From Montifringilla adamsi (lineage: Eukaryota > Chordata > Aves > Passeriformes > Passeridae), in assembly GCA_017590115.1 (NCBI GenBank), contig JAGGNK010008226.1:6895283-6959282 (forward strand): a stretch of DNA of 64,000 nt, in the 5' to 3' direction. Shown here piece after piece: positions 1 through 10,932 of the stretch. Within the stretch, counting starts at the first letter, position 1; the number at the start of each line of letters is the position of its first letter. The translations under genes were made by a program, and so were the position numbers. Below the pieces are notes generated by a model, which saw only the letters and a list, made by a program, of their open reading frames with translations, did not search any database and was not told where the DNA came from.

Positions 1-1009
1 GCCCTGGCTGTAACCAGGAAAAGGAATTGATATATTTAGAGATGATGATGTAGACTTTAAAGTCCTGGGGATGGTGACTGTGACACGATTCCTGTGTGAT
101 GTAGGATCAAAAATGGGATTTTGGAGCTAATTTTTCCCCCTGGCATGGGAGGATCTGACTGCAGCTTCGTCCCCCTTGCCGTGACGGTGACGTGCACAGC
201 CCCAGTGATGCAGGAGTGCTCCAAAATCAGGTGCCAGTGAAGATCCTGAGGTTCATAGCGTCCACAAACCCTGAGCCCTGTTCCTTCCATCTCCTGGCAG
301 CCCTTGCTGCTCCCCTGCTGCCTGCTGAGCATCCATCCAGGAAAAGCAAAGCTGTGCAGGGGGGCAGGACTGGCAGTGCTGCTCTGCCTTGAATGCCTTT
401 TGATTTTCCTCCTCTCACAGGTCAGACCTGGGCGTCAGAAGGGGCCTGGCTGGAGCCTGAGCTGCTGCTGGCTCAGGCTGCGAGGGAAACGGTGTCTGAG
501 TGGAACTGCATTAAAAACTGGCTTTTAAAAAGGAGCCATGCATCTTCCCAGGCAGGGCACGGTGCCAGGGCTCAGCAGAGGAGCTGTCCCTGCCTGCAAG
601 GAGCTGGAGCAGTGTCTCACTCACAGGGCTTGGCTCGGCGGGCGGCAGCGCTGGCAGCCAGGAAGGAATTCAATAAACAGCTCTGTCCTTCTGGAGAGCT
701 CTGAGGCTGGAACAGGAGCCACAGCAGCCAGCACAGGCCGTGGAAAATGTGTCCCTGACCTTTGATGAGATCATCCTCCCCAGAGAGCTCTGTGCCAACC
801 CCTGGGTGGCTCAGGGGGCAGGGAAATGGCACAGGGGACACACAGCCCTGGGCACGAGTGCCACCTGCTTGGGGAACACTGCAGGTGAGCAGGCACTGCC
901 CAAATGTCTGAGGGCAGCAGAGGGACAAGAGCTGAGCCTCCCCAGGCTGCATCATTTGTCCTTATAGCCCCTGGCCCCTGCCAGCCAGGGCCATTCTCCT
1001 CCTGCATCA
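1..1009. other. Non-coding, no recognised feature
   Basis: Mixed-composition sequence. Open frames here are short (at most about 112 codons), overlap on both strands and have no recognisable domain or convincing splice structure. Much of it is moderately GC-rich (400-960), which favours chance open frames. Confidence 0.5.
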
Positions 1010-1491
1010 GAGAATCCTGGAATGGGTTGGGGTGGGATCAGCCTTAAATCCCATCCAGTGCTGATGCCTTGGGAAGGCTGGGCAGAGCTAAAGCAGGGAT
1101 TTTTTAAAGGCCTCAATGGATCCACCTTGGGCAGCACAAGAGCCCAGCCAGGGCTGCACCCAGGATGAACCCAAATGGTCCCAAAAAATGCACGAGCGCT
1201 CACGGGGTCTCTCCCTGGGATCAGCTCTGCTCCATGTGCACATTGCAGTTCAGTGTCCAATTCCAGCTCAGCCCCTGCACTCCCATCCTGTTTGTTTTTC
1301 TCTCTCCAGCCCACGGGGTTTGTGCTCTTGGGCTGAGATTTGGATCATTTGTCCTTGGTGCCCAGCTGGAGCAGGAATTGTTTTGTCTCCCTGCTCTGTG
1401 CACAGAGCTCACCATCCCCTGATGTGAAGCCCAGACCCACACACTAAAGCAGCTCAGAACCTGAAAAAGAGAAAAGCTAAACCTGAGGCAT
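1010..1491 (-). mobile_element. CR1-tailed retroposon, copy A (antisense)
   Basis: Reading right to left, the element starts TGCCTCAGGTTTAGC at about 1490, runs through a body almost identical to copies at 37632-38142 and 52232-52703, and ends at the left in a CR1-like 3' tail (reverse complement of AATCCTGGAATGGGTTGGGG). The shared body gives the near-identical open frames containing MCTLQFSVQFQLSPCTPIL seen in all three; these are repeat DNA, not genes. Confidence 0.75.
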
Positions 1492-2839
1492 AATTTCCCC
1501 CCTGATGCCTCAGTGCCACCCCCTGCCATGGGCAGGCACACCTGCTGCTATCCCAGGTGGCTCCAAGCTCCATCCATCCTGGCCTTGGACACTCGCAGGG
1601 ATGGGGCAGCCACCTGATACCCAGTTTTAGGGGGATTAGAGATCTCCATGGCAAGGAAATGCCAGAATCAGTCAGGTGTATCCACAGCAGCTCCCCTGTG
1701 CCCCTGCAGATGAGATCTCGTGGTGCAGGTGAAGGGTTTGGTTGCGTCCCCTTGCAGTAGTGAGAGCACAGAGGGAATGACCCAAGGAATGAACTTTCTG
1801 CTGTCTGTGTTTCTTCTGTCTTGGTGTCTTGCTGGGATTTTCTATTATCACCGAGTCAGAAGCAGGTTTATGTGCTGGGAGTGTGATTGATTTCCAGCTC
1901 GCACCTTGCAGTGGGCTGAAAGCAAACCACGCTGGCTCTTGGCTTTCTTGATATTCTTGAAAGCAAGAAAAAAAACCCCAACAATTGAGTTTGGAACAAA
2001 ATATCCCAGCAGCTTTCTCCAGCAAAGCTGTGCTGAGGTTTCACTGGGAGCATCCCAGAAGAAAACGAGATTTTGAGCCTTGCCTTTATCAGGAGCTGTG
2101 GTTTTACAACTTTTGGGGTTATGCCAATGGACAGGTTGAGATGTGTTCATTCATTTTTTGTTTGATCCCTTAGCAAAGTCCCACAATGCCAATTTAAAAC
2201 ACTTTGGATTGACTATTGGGCTGGAAGAAGGAAATATCATGTTCTAAAGCTTATAGGCTTATTAACCTCAAAAACTTGCAAGGTTTGATAGGCTCAGCTG
2301 TGAGTTTTGTGTTGTTCCATATGATTTTTGGGGGAAAACCAAAGGAAAGCAGCACTGAGGTTCAATACAGCATCCCTCCAACAAGGCAAGCAGGAGAGAA
2401 GAGATGATTTTGTTGCTGACACTGCTGCTGATTTATTCTGAGAAAATACAAATTTTATGGATGCTGGGAGGTTTTATTGTGGTTCTTAATGATTCATTTG
2501 ACCTCTGACATCTGCCAGTGAACCCAGCCTGGGAGCAGAGCCTCTGCAGACAGAGCAGGAGACAGAAATGTCAATTGCCACTTGTTCTGTTCAACCCGAT
2601 TCCTCCAGACCTGAAGTGGGAATATCTGCAATGGAGCTAAATCTCCATCTGTGCTTCATCATGCAAATCACAGGTGTGTTGTGTTAAACTGCATCCTGAA
2701 ATGCTGGGAAAAAAATAACCCCCGAGGAGGGAGGAGCAAATGGGAGGGTTTGAATGCTCAGGAAATCCCTTTGTGTGTGTCTGAGGGGGGGGCAAAGCCC
2801 CTGGGCCCCGTGCTGATGTCTCAGTGACCCCTGCCTTGG
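1492..2839. other. Non-coding, no recognised feature
   Basis: AT-rich from about 1770. No ORF with recognisable content and no clear repeat. A polypurine stretch near 2700 and a G-run near 2786 are simple sequence only. Confidence 0.5.
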
Positions 2840-3063
2840 TACCATCTGCGTCTCCAGGGGAGGTTCAGGTTGGATATTGGGAACATCTCTTCCCAAAAAG
2901 GGCTGCCCAGCCCTGGCAGGGGAGGAGTTCCAATCCTGGAGGGATTTAAAGCCCTGTGGATGTGGCACTTGGGGACGTGGGGCAGTGGTGGCCTTGGCAG
3001 TGCTGGGGAATGGTTGGACTCAGTCTCAGAGGACTTTTCCAACCCAAACTATTCCATGATCCT
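2840..3063 (+). mobile_element. CR1 LINE 3' fragment
   Basis: Contains the classical CR1 3' region: GGGGAGGTTCAGGTTGGATA, a GGAGGGATTTAAAGCC segment, a TGGCACTTGGGGACGTGG segment and the tail GACTTTTCCAACCCAAACTA. This copy is closer to the general avian CR1 consensus than the others in the window, which suggests a different and probably older subfamily. Confidence 0.8.
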
Positions 3064-3892
3064 GCTGTTCTTCAGTTCCAAAGCAGGTTGTGATTTCTCA
3101 CCAGGTCAAAACCTCTCTTTTAGAGGGATGTGGGAAAGGTGAGGATAGGAGGGACTGACCAGGCCCAATGGGAGATCAAACAACTCACAATTTTAAAAAA
3201 ATTAAGTCAATAATGCACCAAAGTTTACCCCGAGAGTCTCAGGCTGAACCTGGAAACCCTGAGCTTTAATCACCAGCCTGTTCTGGCCCCCTCACCTTCC
3301 ACAAAAAGAGTTGTGTGAAGGGTAATTTCAGATTAAAACGGAGTTGGACTAAATGCAGACACAATGAGAGCTGAGCTAAGCTGTGCTCAGGCAGAATCCA
3401 GCCCAAAGTGATTTTCTGTGCAGCAGAAACACGGCCTAAGCCTCTTATCCTTGGACTTGGAGGTCCTGGACAAGTGGGAATGGGAGGTTCCTTTCAAAGA
3501 GAGGATTTGCTCTCTGAATAAGGCTGGAAATGCAAATAGTCACCTGTTCTGCTGATGGGTTTATAAAGGTTTAAAGCTGCAGACTTTAAATGAGGCAAAT
3601 TTCATCCTCATTTCAGCCCTCATGGGCCTGGAGAATCCTGGAGAGCTTCACCAGCAGCCACAATTCTTTTAAAACCACTTTTTCTTTTTAGAAAGTAATT
3701 TCAGAGTCTTGGATTTTGTCAACTACGACGTGATCAGCACCACCATGATGAGGGAGAAATGGTCAGCCACAGGCTGAGATCACATCAGGAGATTTTGTTT
3801 AAAACTCCTGAAGGTTCTTCCATGCCACTGGGTTTCTCCTCACAGCTCTCTGGCTCCTGGAATGAGATGCACTTTATCAGGAGACTGAATAA
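3064..3892. other. Non-coding, no recognised feature
   Basis: Unique-looking sequence with no convincing ORF. The frame at 3759-4253 (164 codons) runs through two CR1 fragments and is not supported as a gene. Confidence 0.45.
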
Positions 3893-3955
3893 CAGCATCA
3901 TGGAATCATTATGGTTGGAAAAGACCTTCCAGATCGTCGAAATGATCCGAAATAT
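3893..3955 (-). mobile_element. Short CR1 3' end relic
   Basis: CATCATGGAATCATTATGGT followed by TGGAAAAGACCTTCCAGATC is the reverse complement of a CR1 terminus. Only about 60 bp can be recognised. Confidence 0.55.
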
Positions 3956-4149
3956 TGCAGTGAAATTTGGCATCATTTATAGCAGCTCAGGTCTCCCCAA
4001 AGACCCACACCAAGGTCCCTTCTGGAGCCCTTGTCTGTTGATTTTTCAGTGTAAACTCCAAAGGAAATGCAACATTTGGAGTTTGTGCCTCACTGTGTGC
4101 ATGTCTGACACTCTGTGGCTGTCAAAAAATGAACCTCAGTGTTTTCTTT

Positions 4150-4216
4150 TGAACCCTGGAATGGTTAAAGTTGGAAAAGCTCTCGGATCAGCGAGTCCAA
4201 ACATTAATCCAGCATG
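4150..4216 (-). mobile_element. Short CR1 3' end relic
   Basis: CCCTGGAATGGTTAAAGTTG followed by GAAAAGCTCTCGGATCAGCG resembles the antisense CR1 terminus. It is diverged, so it is probably an old insertion. Confidence 0.5.
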
Positions 4217-5701
4217 TTTTTGTAGATATGGTGCTCATTCTCAGAAAAAATAAATGGAATTTAATGTTTTTCAGCATTCCCTGTGCAGTCCAACATTCCC
4301 AGACCTTGTGGGATTCAGCACTTTTACACCACTCTGGATAAATAAACCACAGAATTCCCTAAAATACTGCACCATTAAATTTGTTGCAGCAGCAAATGAT
4401 GCTTTTAGACATGAAACATTTGCTGTGCTGCTTGAGATTAACAGAGTTTATTAATGAGATTAACAGAATTTATTAATCCTATAGAAGTTTGGATTGGCTA
4501 AACTCAGTGTGGGCTGAGATATGGCTGCATAGTATAAATTAATGTCCAAAGAACTTTAATTGTCAGGAAAAAATTTCATTTGGTGTATTTAGAACTAAGC
4601 ACATAAAAAAATAATGTTGGGGGGAGAAAGGAAAAAAAAATATAGTTCTTTGTGTTGTGGCTGGTTTGAGTATAATAAGACTCTTTGAGGAGTTTTTTAC
4701 TTAAAATGCACTTTTAATGTTTCTCCCTCGCTGCCAGGCTTTGCAAGGTCTCCACCTGATATATTGGAAGTGGTAACAAACTCTTGAGATGGATTTTTGA
4801 AATCTTTAGACCTCTGACCAGGCTTGCAGTGATGACACAGAGGTAACAATAAAACCACTTGAGAGACATTTAATGGGACACTTTAAATGAAATCCCCGGG
4901 GTTGGTGATGGCAGCTGAGCGTGTTCTTGCCATTTTCCCATTTAACAAGAAGAAAAGGCCAAACAAGGAGCAATTAGTCAGAGTAAAATCAGCTTTGATG
5001 ACATTTTCCCTCCTGAACTCTGGTATAAAATGGTCACCTGAGGAAGAACTGAGAGGATATGTGAGGAATTTGGAGCTGCATGTTCACGCGCACAGTGCTG
5101 GGGAAAAAATGAGCAGGTAAAGCCACTGTGGGGTTCTTGGTGCACAGGATGCTCTCTGTTCATATTTTGCTTGATTTTGGTCCAAATTTTCATTAATCTC
5201 AGCTTTTCTTTGAAGTCTATGCAGGTTAAACTTGGTTTTCATCCTGTGGATCTCCATGACATTGGTGTGCTCGGGTTTCCCAGTTGGCCCTTCCATGGTA
5301 AGTCCCATTCTCTAATTACTCCCAGATCTGTTTCATTCCTCTTAAATTACTTCTTTATTTAAATTAATTTTGTTTGCTTGGTTGCTTCTTTGCTGCTGTG
5401 TTTTCATTTTTTGTAAAATGAAAGAACTTTCTTGTATTAAAGCTATTGGTTAAATATTATTACCTAATTTTCCTGGAGCATAGCCTAATTTTTCCTGGTG
5501 TTATTAATAAAATATGCAAGCCTCTGAAATAATCATGTGAGCAACTCAGTGCATATTTAATGTGGAGTGTGGGGAGCTGAAATCCTGGATGGAAGAGAGA
5601 AAACCACAAATCTCCTCTCCATTTAATCTGAATTCCTTACATACGTCAAAGAGGTAAAATTAGATATATATGTATTAATTTCACTTATTGCTAGTGAGTT
5701 T
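4217..5701. other. AT-rich non-coding stretch
   Basis: Low-GC sequence with many TAAT and TTAATT words, including a 20-bp near-repeat of TTAACAGARTTTATTAAT at 4438-4477. No gene is recognised. A 77-codon frame at 4887-5120 has no family resemblance I know. Confidence 0.45.
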
Positions 5702-5853
5702 ATCAATTAATTAACTTATTTATGATCAACTGATTTATTTAGACACAGCTGGATCTGAGTAGTAGCCCATTTCCTAATGGATGGGCTCTCTTTATGGCAA
5801 TGAGATCATGGTTAAAAGGACTTTAATTGCTTCAATAAATGTCAAAATAAAAG
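5702..5853 (+). repeat. Left arm of a 5-kb-spaced inverted repeat
   Basis: About 150 bp matching the reverse complement of 10671-10825 at roughly nine bases in ten. The best-kept block is CTTTAATTGCTTCAATAAAT (5821-5840) and its neighbours. The sequence is AT-rich, has no open frame of note, and does not resemble CR1 or the LTRs in this window. Confidence 0.85.
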
Positions 5854-6916
5854 TTATTTGTTCAGGAAATCAAGTGAAAGAGCAGCTAAAAATTAATGAA
5901 TTTCTCTGTGTCCATTTTTTTTGTTTGTTTGTTTGTTTGTTTGTTTTTATAGGTTTTTTTTCTTGCAAAAAGTGTTTTTTCTTGTTAGAGAGAAACTTCA
6001 GTCTGGGAAATGCCTTGTCAGTGGCAGAAGGTGTTGGTTGCAGAATAAGTCATTAAACAAACAAAAAAATTAACTTAATAACCAGTATTAAAGAAGAGCA
6101 ATAAAACACAGAATTAAAACAAATCATAATGAAGTTAATGGCAATTTTACCAGCAATTCCAGGTGTTAATCCTATGGCTTTGCATGGAATTTTTAGAGAT
6201 TACAGAAGATGACTTTTTGATGGGAAATCAGGATATGATGAAAGATGCACAGAGCAACCACAGACATGCCAGGAAATGGTTTTGTTTTATAATTCAGCAG
6301 TAATTAAATGCAGTTTATTTTAAGAGCTGTTGAAAGTTTTTATGTAGTTGACATTTTTTTGTCCTATAGAGGGCAAGTAAAAGGAATGTGTGCAAAACCC
6401 TGGATTTTTGTCCAAGCCTGGATTTTTATGCAGATTTTTTAAAATTCCCATTACTATTTTGTCATTATTAAACTTACTCAGAACTCCTTCCAGAATTGGT
6501 CATAACTACTGGAAAGCATCCTCCAAATTTTAGCTTTACAGGTATTTTTGTTTTCTCTTACCTGTAATTTAAGCCTCAGAAGTTCACACAGGTTATACAA
6601 AGCTGGTATTTCATTTTTCCCTGAAAAAAAATCTCATTTTCCAGCAATAAACACCTGTGTTGTTGCAAGGAAACTGTGTCACAGCTGGTCAGCATCACCG
6701 AAAACAATTCATATCATACCCTAAACATAATTGTATCAGTATTTTAGACCAGAAATGCATAAAAAACTATGAAAAAAATCTGATTTTGAGCACGATAAAT
6801 CCTTAGAAGATAACAGGTCATCCCTGTCTTTCAAAGCATAAATTGCTTTTGTGTTTCTACTTTGCTCTGTATCCTGGCAAATACACAAATCCATAATTTT
6901 ACCTTCTCTTATCTCT
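5854..6916. other. AT-rich non-coding stretch
   Basis: Contains a (TTTG)n microsatellite at about 5915-5948 and otherwise AT-rich unique-looking DNA. No ORF of interest. Its composition resembles conserved non-coding DNA in vertebrate gene deserts, but that cannot be tested here. Confidence 0.45.
5915..5948. repeat. (TTTG)n microsatellite
   Basis: About eight consecutive TTTG units after a T run. Confidence 0.9.
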
Positions 6917-6954
6917 TTTTTTTTTTTTTTCCTCCTTGTTTGTTTGTTTGTTTG
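6917..6954. repeat. T tract plus (TTTG)n
   Basis: A 14-base T run, CCTCC, then four or five TTTG units. It borders the CpG cluster to the right and accounts for the lysine-rich end of the reverse open frame 6909-7445. Confidence 0.85.
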
Positions 6955-7094
6955 CCTTTAATCTCCAGAGCACCAACCCTTTTTATTTGACCTGCCAGCT
7001 GCATGGGCAATGGGATTCGTGCCTGGTGCTGCTGAGCAGCTGCCTCTCCAAGGTGGGCAGGGGTGAGGAGCTGCCCCTTGGGAAGCCTCTCCTG

Positions 7095-7390
7095 GAGTCC
7101 CTTCTCCACAAAAGGTCCTTCCGCAACGGCGTCGGAGCGGGAATTAAAAAAACTTCCTTCCGAAGGGCAAAGTCCTGAGCAAATGTCCCAAAGCCCGGCC
7201 CAGGTTTTGACGTTGGATGTCGAAAGTTCTTGCTTTGAGTTCCTTTGGATGCTTTTCTCTGACGAAGCCACCTCTGACGGAGTCCCCAGGCCTCGCTTTC
7301 CGAGCGCCGCGAGCCGAGCGGAGCAGACGGGAGCGCTCGGGAAGGGCTTTGTTCCCAAAGTTACAGTGGCGTAAAGTTTTGTCTCGAAAT
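7095..7390. promoter_or_regulatory. Isolated CpG-rich segment without a recognised gene
   Basis: Roughly twenty or more CpGs occur in under 300 bp (for example CAACGGCGTCGGAGCGGG at about 7124 and CCGAGCGCCGCGAGCCGAGCG at about 7299), while flanking kilobases have almost none. The segment stays open in several frames on both strands, the longest being minus 6909-7445 (178 codons) and plus 7063-7374 (103 codons), but I recognise no protein family. It could be an orphan CpG island, the first exon of an unrecognised transcript, or a GC-rich remnant. Confidence 0.5.
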
Positions 7391-8432
7391 CAATGTTTTC
7401 ATTTGCTGAATTTCCCTCCTTTGTCAGGCTGCAGGTTTTAATCAAGCTGCTCTTTGATTAATACAGAGATAATCCCGTGCTTTGAGGAGATGTGTGCACA
7501 CAGCCTGTGGGGAGGACGGAGCATTCCCAAAATCCCTCCTGCCAGGCACGAGGCATTGCTGTGCTTTCCCGTCCCAAATCACATTTACTTGAAGACAACT
7601 GGTAATTTTAATACAGATTTAAAGTACACTTCATTTCAGGTTTCCAATGATATGAAAGGCCACTGGTGAAAGAATCAGGCCCTACTTGTAACTTCCACTG
7701 GCGTTTTAATATAGTTATTTGAAATGATTTTGGCAGGAAATAGTCTCTGGAGATGTCTCATCTCATATCCAGAAGAATCCTGGGAAATCACTCTAAGGCA
7801 GGGTATCAGCACTGCTCCCTGTGCCTCAGTTAATTGACTTAGGTAGGCAACACCCAGCTGATGAAATGTGCCAAATCTGGGATTTTTTTTTTTTAATTTC
7901 CTGTTGGAAAAAAAATAAAACAAGGAAAAAGTCATTTGATGTGAAATATGTAAATGTGGTGTGGAGGAAAGGTCACCTGAAGAGTTACACACGTGTGAGT
8001 TCTACTTGTGGCCGTGTCCCCTGAGTGTAACAAGCTGTGCCCTTGGCTTGAAAATGTGCCAGAGTGTCTCTGCAATGCCTTTTGCAGTCAAAGTGTGATA
8101 TTAATTATAATAAATCACTCTATGGATGTTTTCTAATATTTCCCTGTTAAATATCATAGCTCAGGAGATAGTTTTTAACCCTACAATGAGGTGGTTTGGT
8201 GTCATCACCTCTGTGATGCCCTCCCTGAGCTCATGGGGGAAAGTGAGCCCAGCATGGAGCTCTGCTGGTGGGACAGCAGGTTTTCCTGGATGATTTCTGG
8301 CTGATCCAAGGAGATCAAACACATTCCTGCCTGTGTTTGTCCAGGCTGAAAAGTTTAACACATCCTGGTTTTTGAAGTCGCTTAAACACTTGAATTCTTT
8401 TGGGGTTGTCTCAAGGTTGCTGAGTCGAGTGG
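7391..8432. other. Non-coding, no recognised feature
   Basis: AT-rich sequence with an internal poly-T at about 7887. No known repeat or domain is seen. Confidence 0.45.
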
Positions 8433-8710
8433 GAACCATGGAACCAAGGAACCATAAAATCCTAGAAACCATGGAATCCAGGAACCATAAAATCCTAGGA
8501 ACCATGGAACCCAGGAACCGTAAAATCCTAGAAACCATGGAACCAAGGAACCATGAAATCTTAGAAACCATGGAATCCAGGAACCATAAAATCCTAGGAA
8601 CCATGGAACCCAGGAACTGTAAAATCCTAGAAACCATGGAACCTAGGAACTATGAAATCTAAGGAACCATGGAATCCTAGGAATCACGGGATCCTAGGAA
8701 CCATGGAAAA
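8433..8710. repeat. Minisatellite, about 33-bp units in a 66-bp higher-order pattern
   Basis: Repeats of GGAACCATGGAACCNAGGAA + CCATAAAATCCTAGA alternate in two slightly different versions, so the longer period is about 66 bp. CCATGG occurs in each unit. It keeps frames open on both strands (forward ETMEPRNHKIL-type, reverse LDSMVSRILWFLGSM-type), which explains the two long ORFs over it. No spacers, so it is not a CRISPR. Confidence 0.92.
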
Positions 8711-9000
8711 GGCCTGAGGAGTGTGCTGGATTTTTATTATCCTTGGGTGCTATCAGATGGGAGCAAGCCCAGGGTGGCACCATGGTGACACTGCAGCCAG
8801 GCATGGCCCTATGTCACTGCTGGCAGCTGGCATTTCAGCCATGCCTGATGTCCTGCAAATTATCCATCCCAAACACTGTCCAGTTCTCTCCAGGACTCCC
8901 CAGGGAGCAGAACTTCACTGCTGTTGGCCATGGAAAAGGGAAGGGCTGGGAATGATTCCTGGTGACAGAAGCAGAAAACAAGTCCTGAGTGCATGGGTTT
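8711..9000. other. Non-coding, no recognised feature
   Basis: Moderately GC-rich short spacer between the minisatellite and a CR1 copy. Confidence 0.4.
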
Positions 9001-9188
9001 TCCAGAGCAGCTGTGGCTGCCCCTGGATCCCTGGCAGTGCCCAAGGCCAGGCTGGACACTGGGGCTGGAGCACCTGGGACAGGGGAAGGTGTCCCTGCCA
9101 TGGTAGGGGGTGGAAGGGGATGAGCTTTAAGGTCCCTTCAGTCCAAACCATTCTGTGATCCCATGATTCCATAACTCCATGAATCCAT
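9001..9188 (+). mobile_element. CR1 3' fragment
   Basis: Begins at AGAGCAGCTGTGGCTGCCCC and continues through GGCCAGGCTGGACACTGGGG to the tail TTCAGTCCAAACCATTCTGT with degenerate ATTCCATGA-type end repeats. This is the commonest CR1 subfamily in the window. Confidence 0.85.
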
Positions 9189-10670
9189 TCTGCACCTGCT
9201 CACAGCTGTGGGGATGGAGGTGCTTTGTCCCAGGGCAGGGCTCTGTCCTGCTCATATCCCCACCCAAACTATCTTTCAAGAAAGCAAAAAACCCAGACAA
9301 ATTCAGATTTGCCTTTGTTTGGTTTTTGAGATCCGTTTTTGTTAACATTTTCCTACATAATCAAATATGTTCCTGCCTTGGTAACCTGGGATGAGCAAGG
9401 TTGTCTTTAAGCCAACAGAACTCTGCATGGAGCTTGGAAAATCAGGCTCTTCCCTTTCATTTATTGTGCAGGAATGAGAGTAACTCATTTAGAGTTTTGG
9501 CACTTGTCTTTGGCAGGGCATGTCCCAGAGGGCTGCAGTGCTGGTGTCCTGCTCCCATAAACCTTCATCCCCTTTTTTCAAAAATAAGGGATGCAAGAAA
9601 AACTGGCTGCTGGAAAAATCCCACTCTTTATGATTTAGCCAGTCCCTGACAGGCCACACTCCAGCTGGAGGGATCTGCATGTACAAAACAATGGGACCAG
9701 GAGGCCACCAAGAGCCATAAGTCACCTAAATCACCTAAATCCAGGGCAAGCCTGGAAAATGTGGATTGTCCAGCTGCCTTTCAGAGTTCTGTCACTGGAG
9801 GGCTGATGTGGCCAGCTCAGCCCACAGAAAACTCACCCTGCAATGCTGAATTCAACTCTGAACTTTAAAGGTGGCTTTGTTTTGGAGAGAACAGAGTGAC
9901 CTCAGTGATCTCTGTCAGGAAATAAGGATCTGAGGGGGCCATTGCCAGGCACATTAATTTTTATGCTGACAGGAACTGGAAATGTAGCAGAAAATGTCTT
10001 TTTTTCAGTAAAAAGTGAACATGGGAACAACTATAGGGGTGCCAACCTGCACCGCAATTAATGTGTTGTCATTAATTTTATGTGTTGCTGGAGAACAGGG
10101 ATTCATGATGCTGTGAGAAGATAATTTGTGAATTTCTTTAATATTTTTCTTGGCTAACATAACAGAAAGAGTAAAGGGTTCAGATGGTGGGAAGAGTGAT
10201 GCTTTGTGTGGGGATTGAGGAGCAAGTTGGGAAGTTGGGAATGCTCTGGCCAGTCTTGGCTGAGTAATTCAGTCTGTGACTTTAGAAAAATAATTTCTAC
10301 TCAATTTCCCCATCTGAAAAATAAGGAACTGCCTTCATTGAGCCATCTTGACTAAGCAGTGTCATGACTGATGGATTTGGGAAGAGTTTTGGGACAGAAA
10401 AGGGTGATTTCAATAGCTGGAAAGGCTGAGGGACAGGACATGAAGAATTCTTGAATCCATAAGGATTTTTTTCCTTACTTTGCTCTAACTTGTATCTACC
10501 TCTGGAAGCTTTAGACATAAATTTCCTGTTTTGATTCCTGGTTTTTGGGCCGTGAGAACCATCCCTGAGCTCAGCAATCACTGTTTGGAGCAGCCAAACT
10601 CGATTTAGCCAGTTTTGATTCTAGTTCAAACCAGAAACCAGATTTCCCTAGATTTACTGAGTAAATTAAT
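9189..10670. other. Non-coding, no recognised feature
   Basis: Unique-looking sequence of mixed composition. It has a short direct repeat (TCACCTAAATCACCTAAAT at about 9722). No supported gene. Confidence 0.45.
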
Positions 10671-10825
10671 TTTATTTTGACATTTATTGAAGCAATTAAA
10701 GTCCTTTTAACCATGATATCATTGCCATAAAGAGAACCCATCCATTAGGAAATGTGGCTGCTCAGATCCAGCTGTGCCTAAATAAATCAATTGATAATAA
10801 ATAAGTAAATGAATTTATAAACTAA
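10671..10825 (-). repeat. Right arm of a 5-kb-spaced inverted repeat
   Basis: Reverse complement counterpart of 5702-5853. Shared blocks include CCTAATGGATGGGYTCTCTT and the ATGATATCATTGCC/TGAGATCATGG region, with a few substitutions and one short length difference near the AGTAGTAGCCC/AGCAGCCAC site. Confidence 0.85.
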
Positions 10826-10880
10826 CCTGTGCCGGGCCCTGGGGCTGGGCTGATGCTACCCTGAGGTTGTGGGAGCTGTA

Positions 10881-10932
10881 TCCCCATCCCATCCCATCCC
10901 ATCCCATCCCATCCCATCCCATCCCATCCCCA
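10881..10932. repeat. (ATCCC)n microsatellite
   Basis: About ten ATCCC units in a row. The opposite strand is GGGAT-rich and could form G-quadruplexes. It resembles the expanded GGGATGGGAT seen in some CR1 3' ends. Confidence 0.92.

Noticed and set aside
3759..4253. 164-codon plus frame
   Set aside because: Crosses two CR1 relics; no domain and no splice support.
6909..7445. 178-codon minus frame over the CpG cluster as a gene
   Set aside because: Ends in a lysine run made by a poly-T tract, and no family resemblance is seen; GC richness alone could keep it open.
8433..8710. CRISPR-like array
   Set aside because: Units are contiguous without unique spacers and the genome is a vertebrate's; it is a minisatellite.
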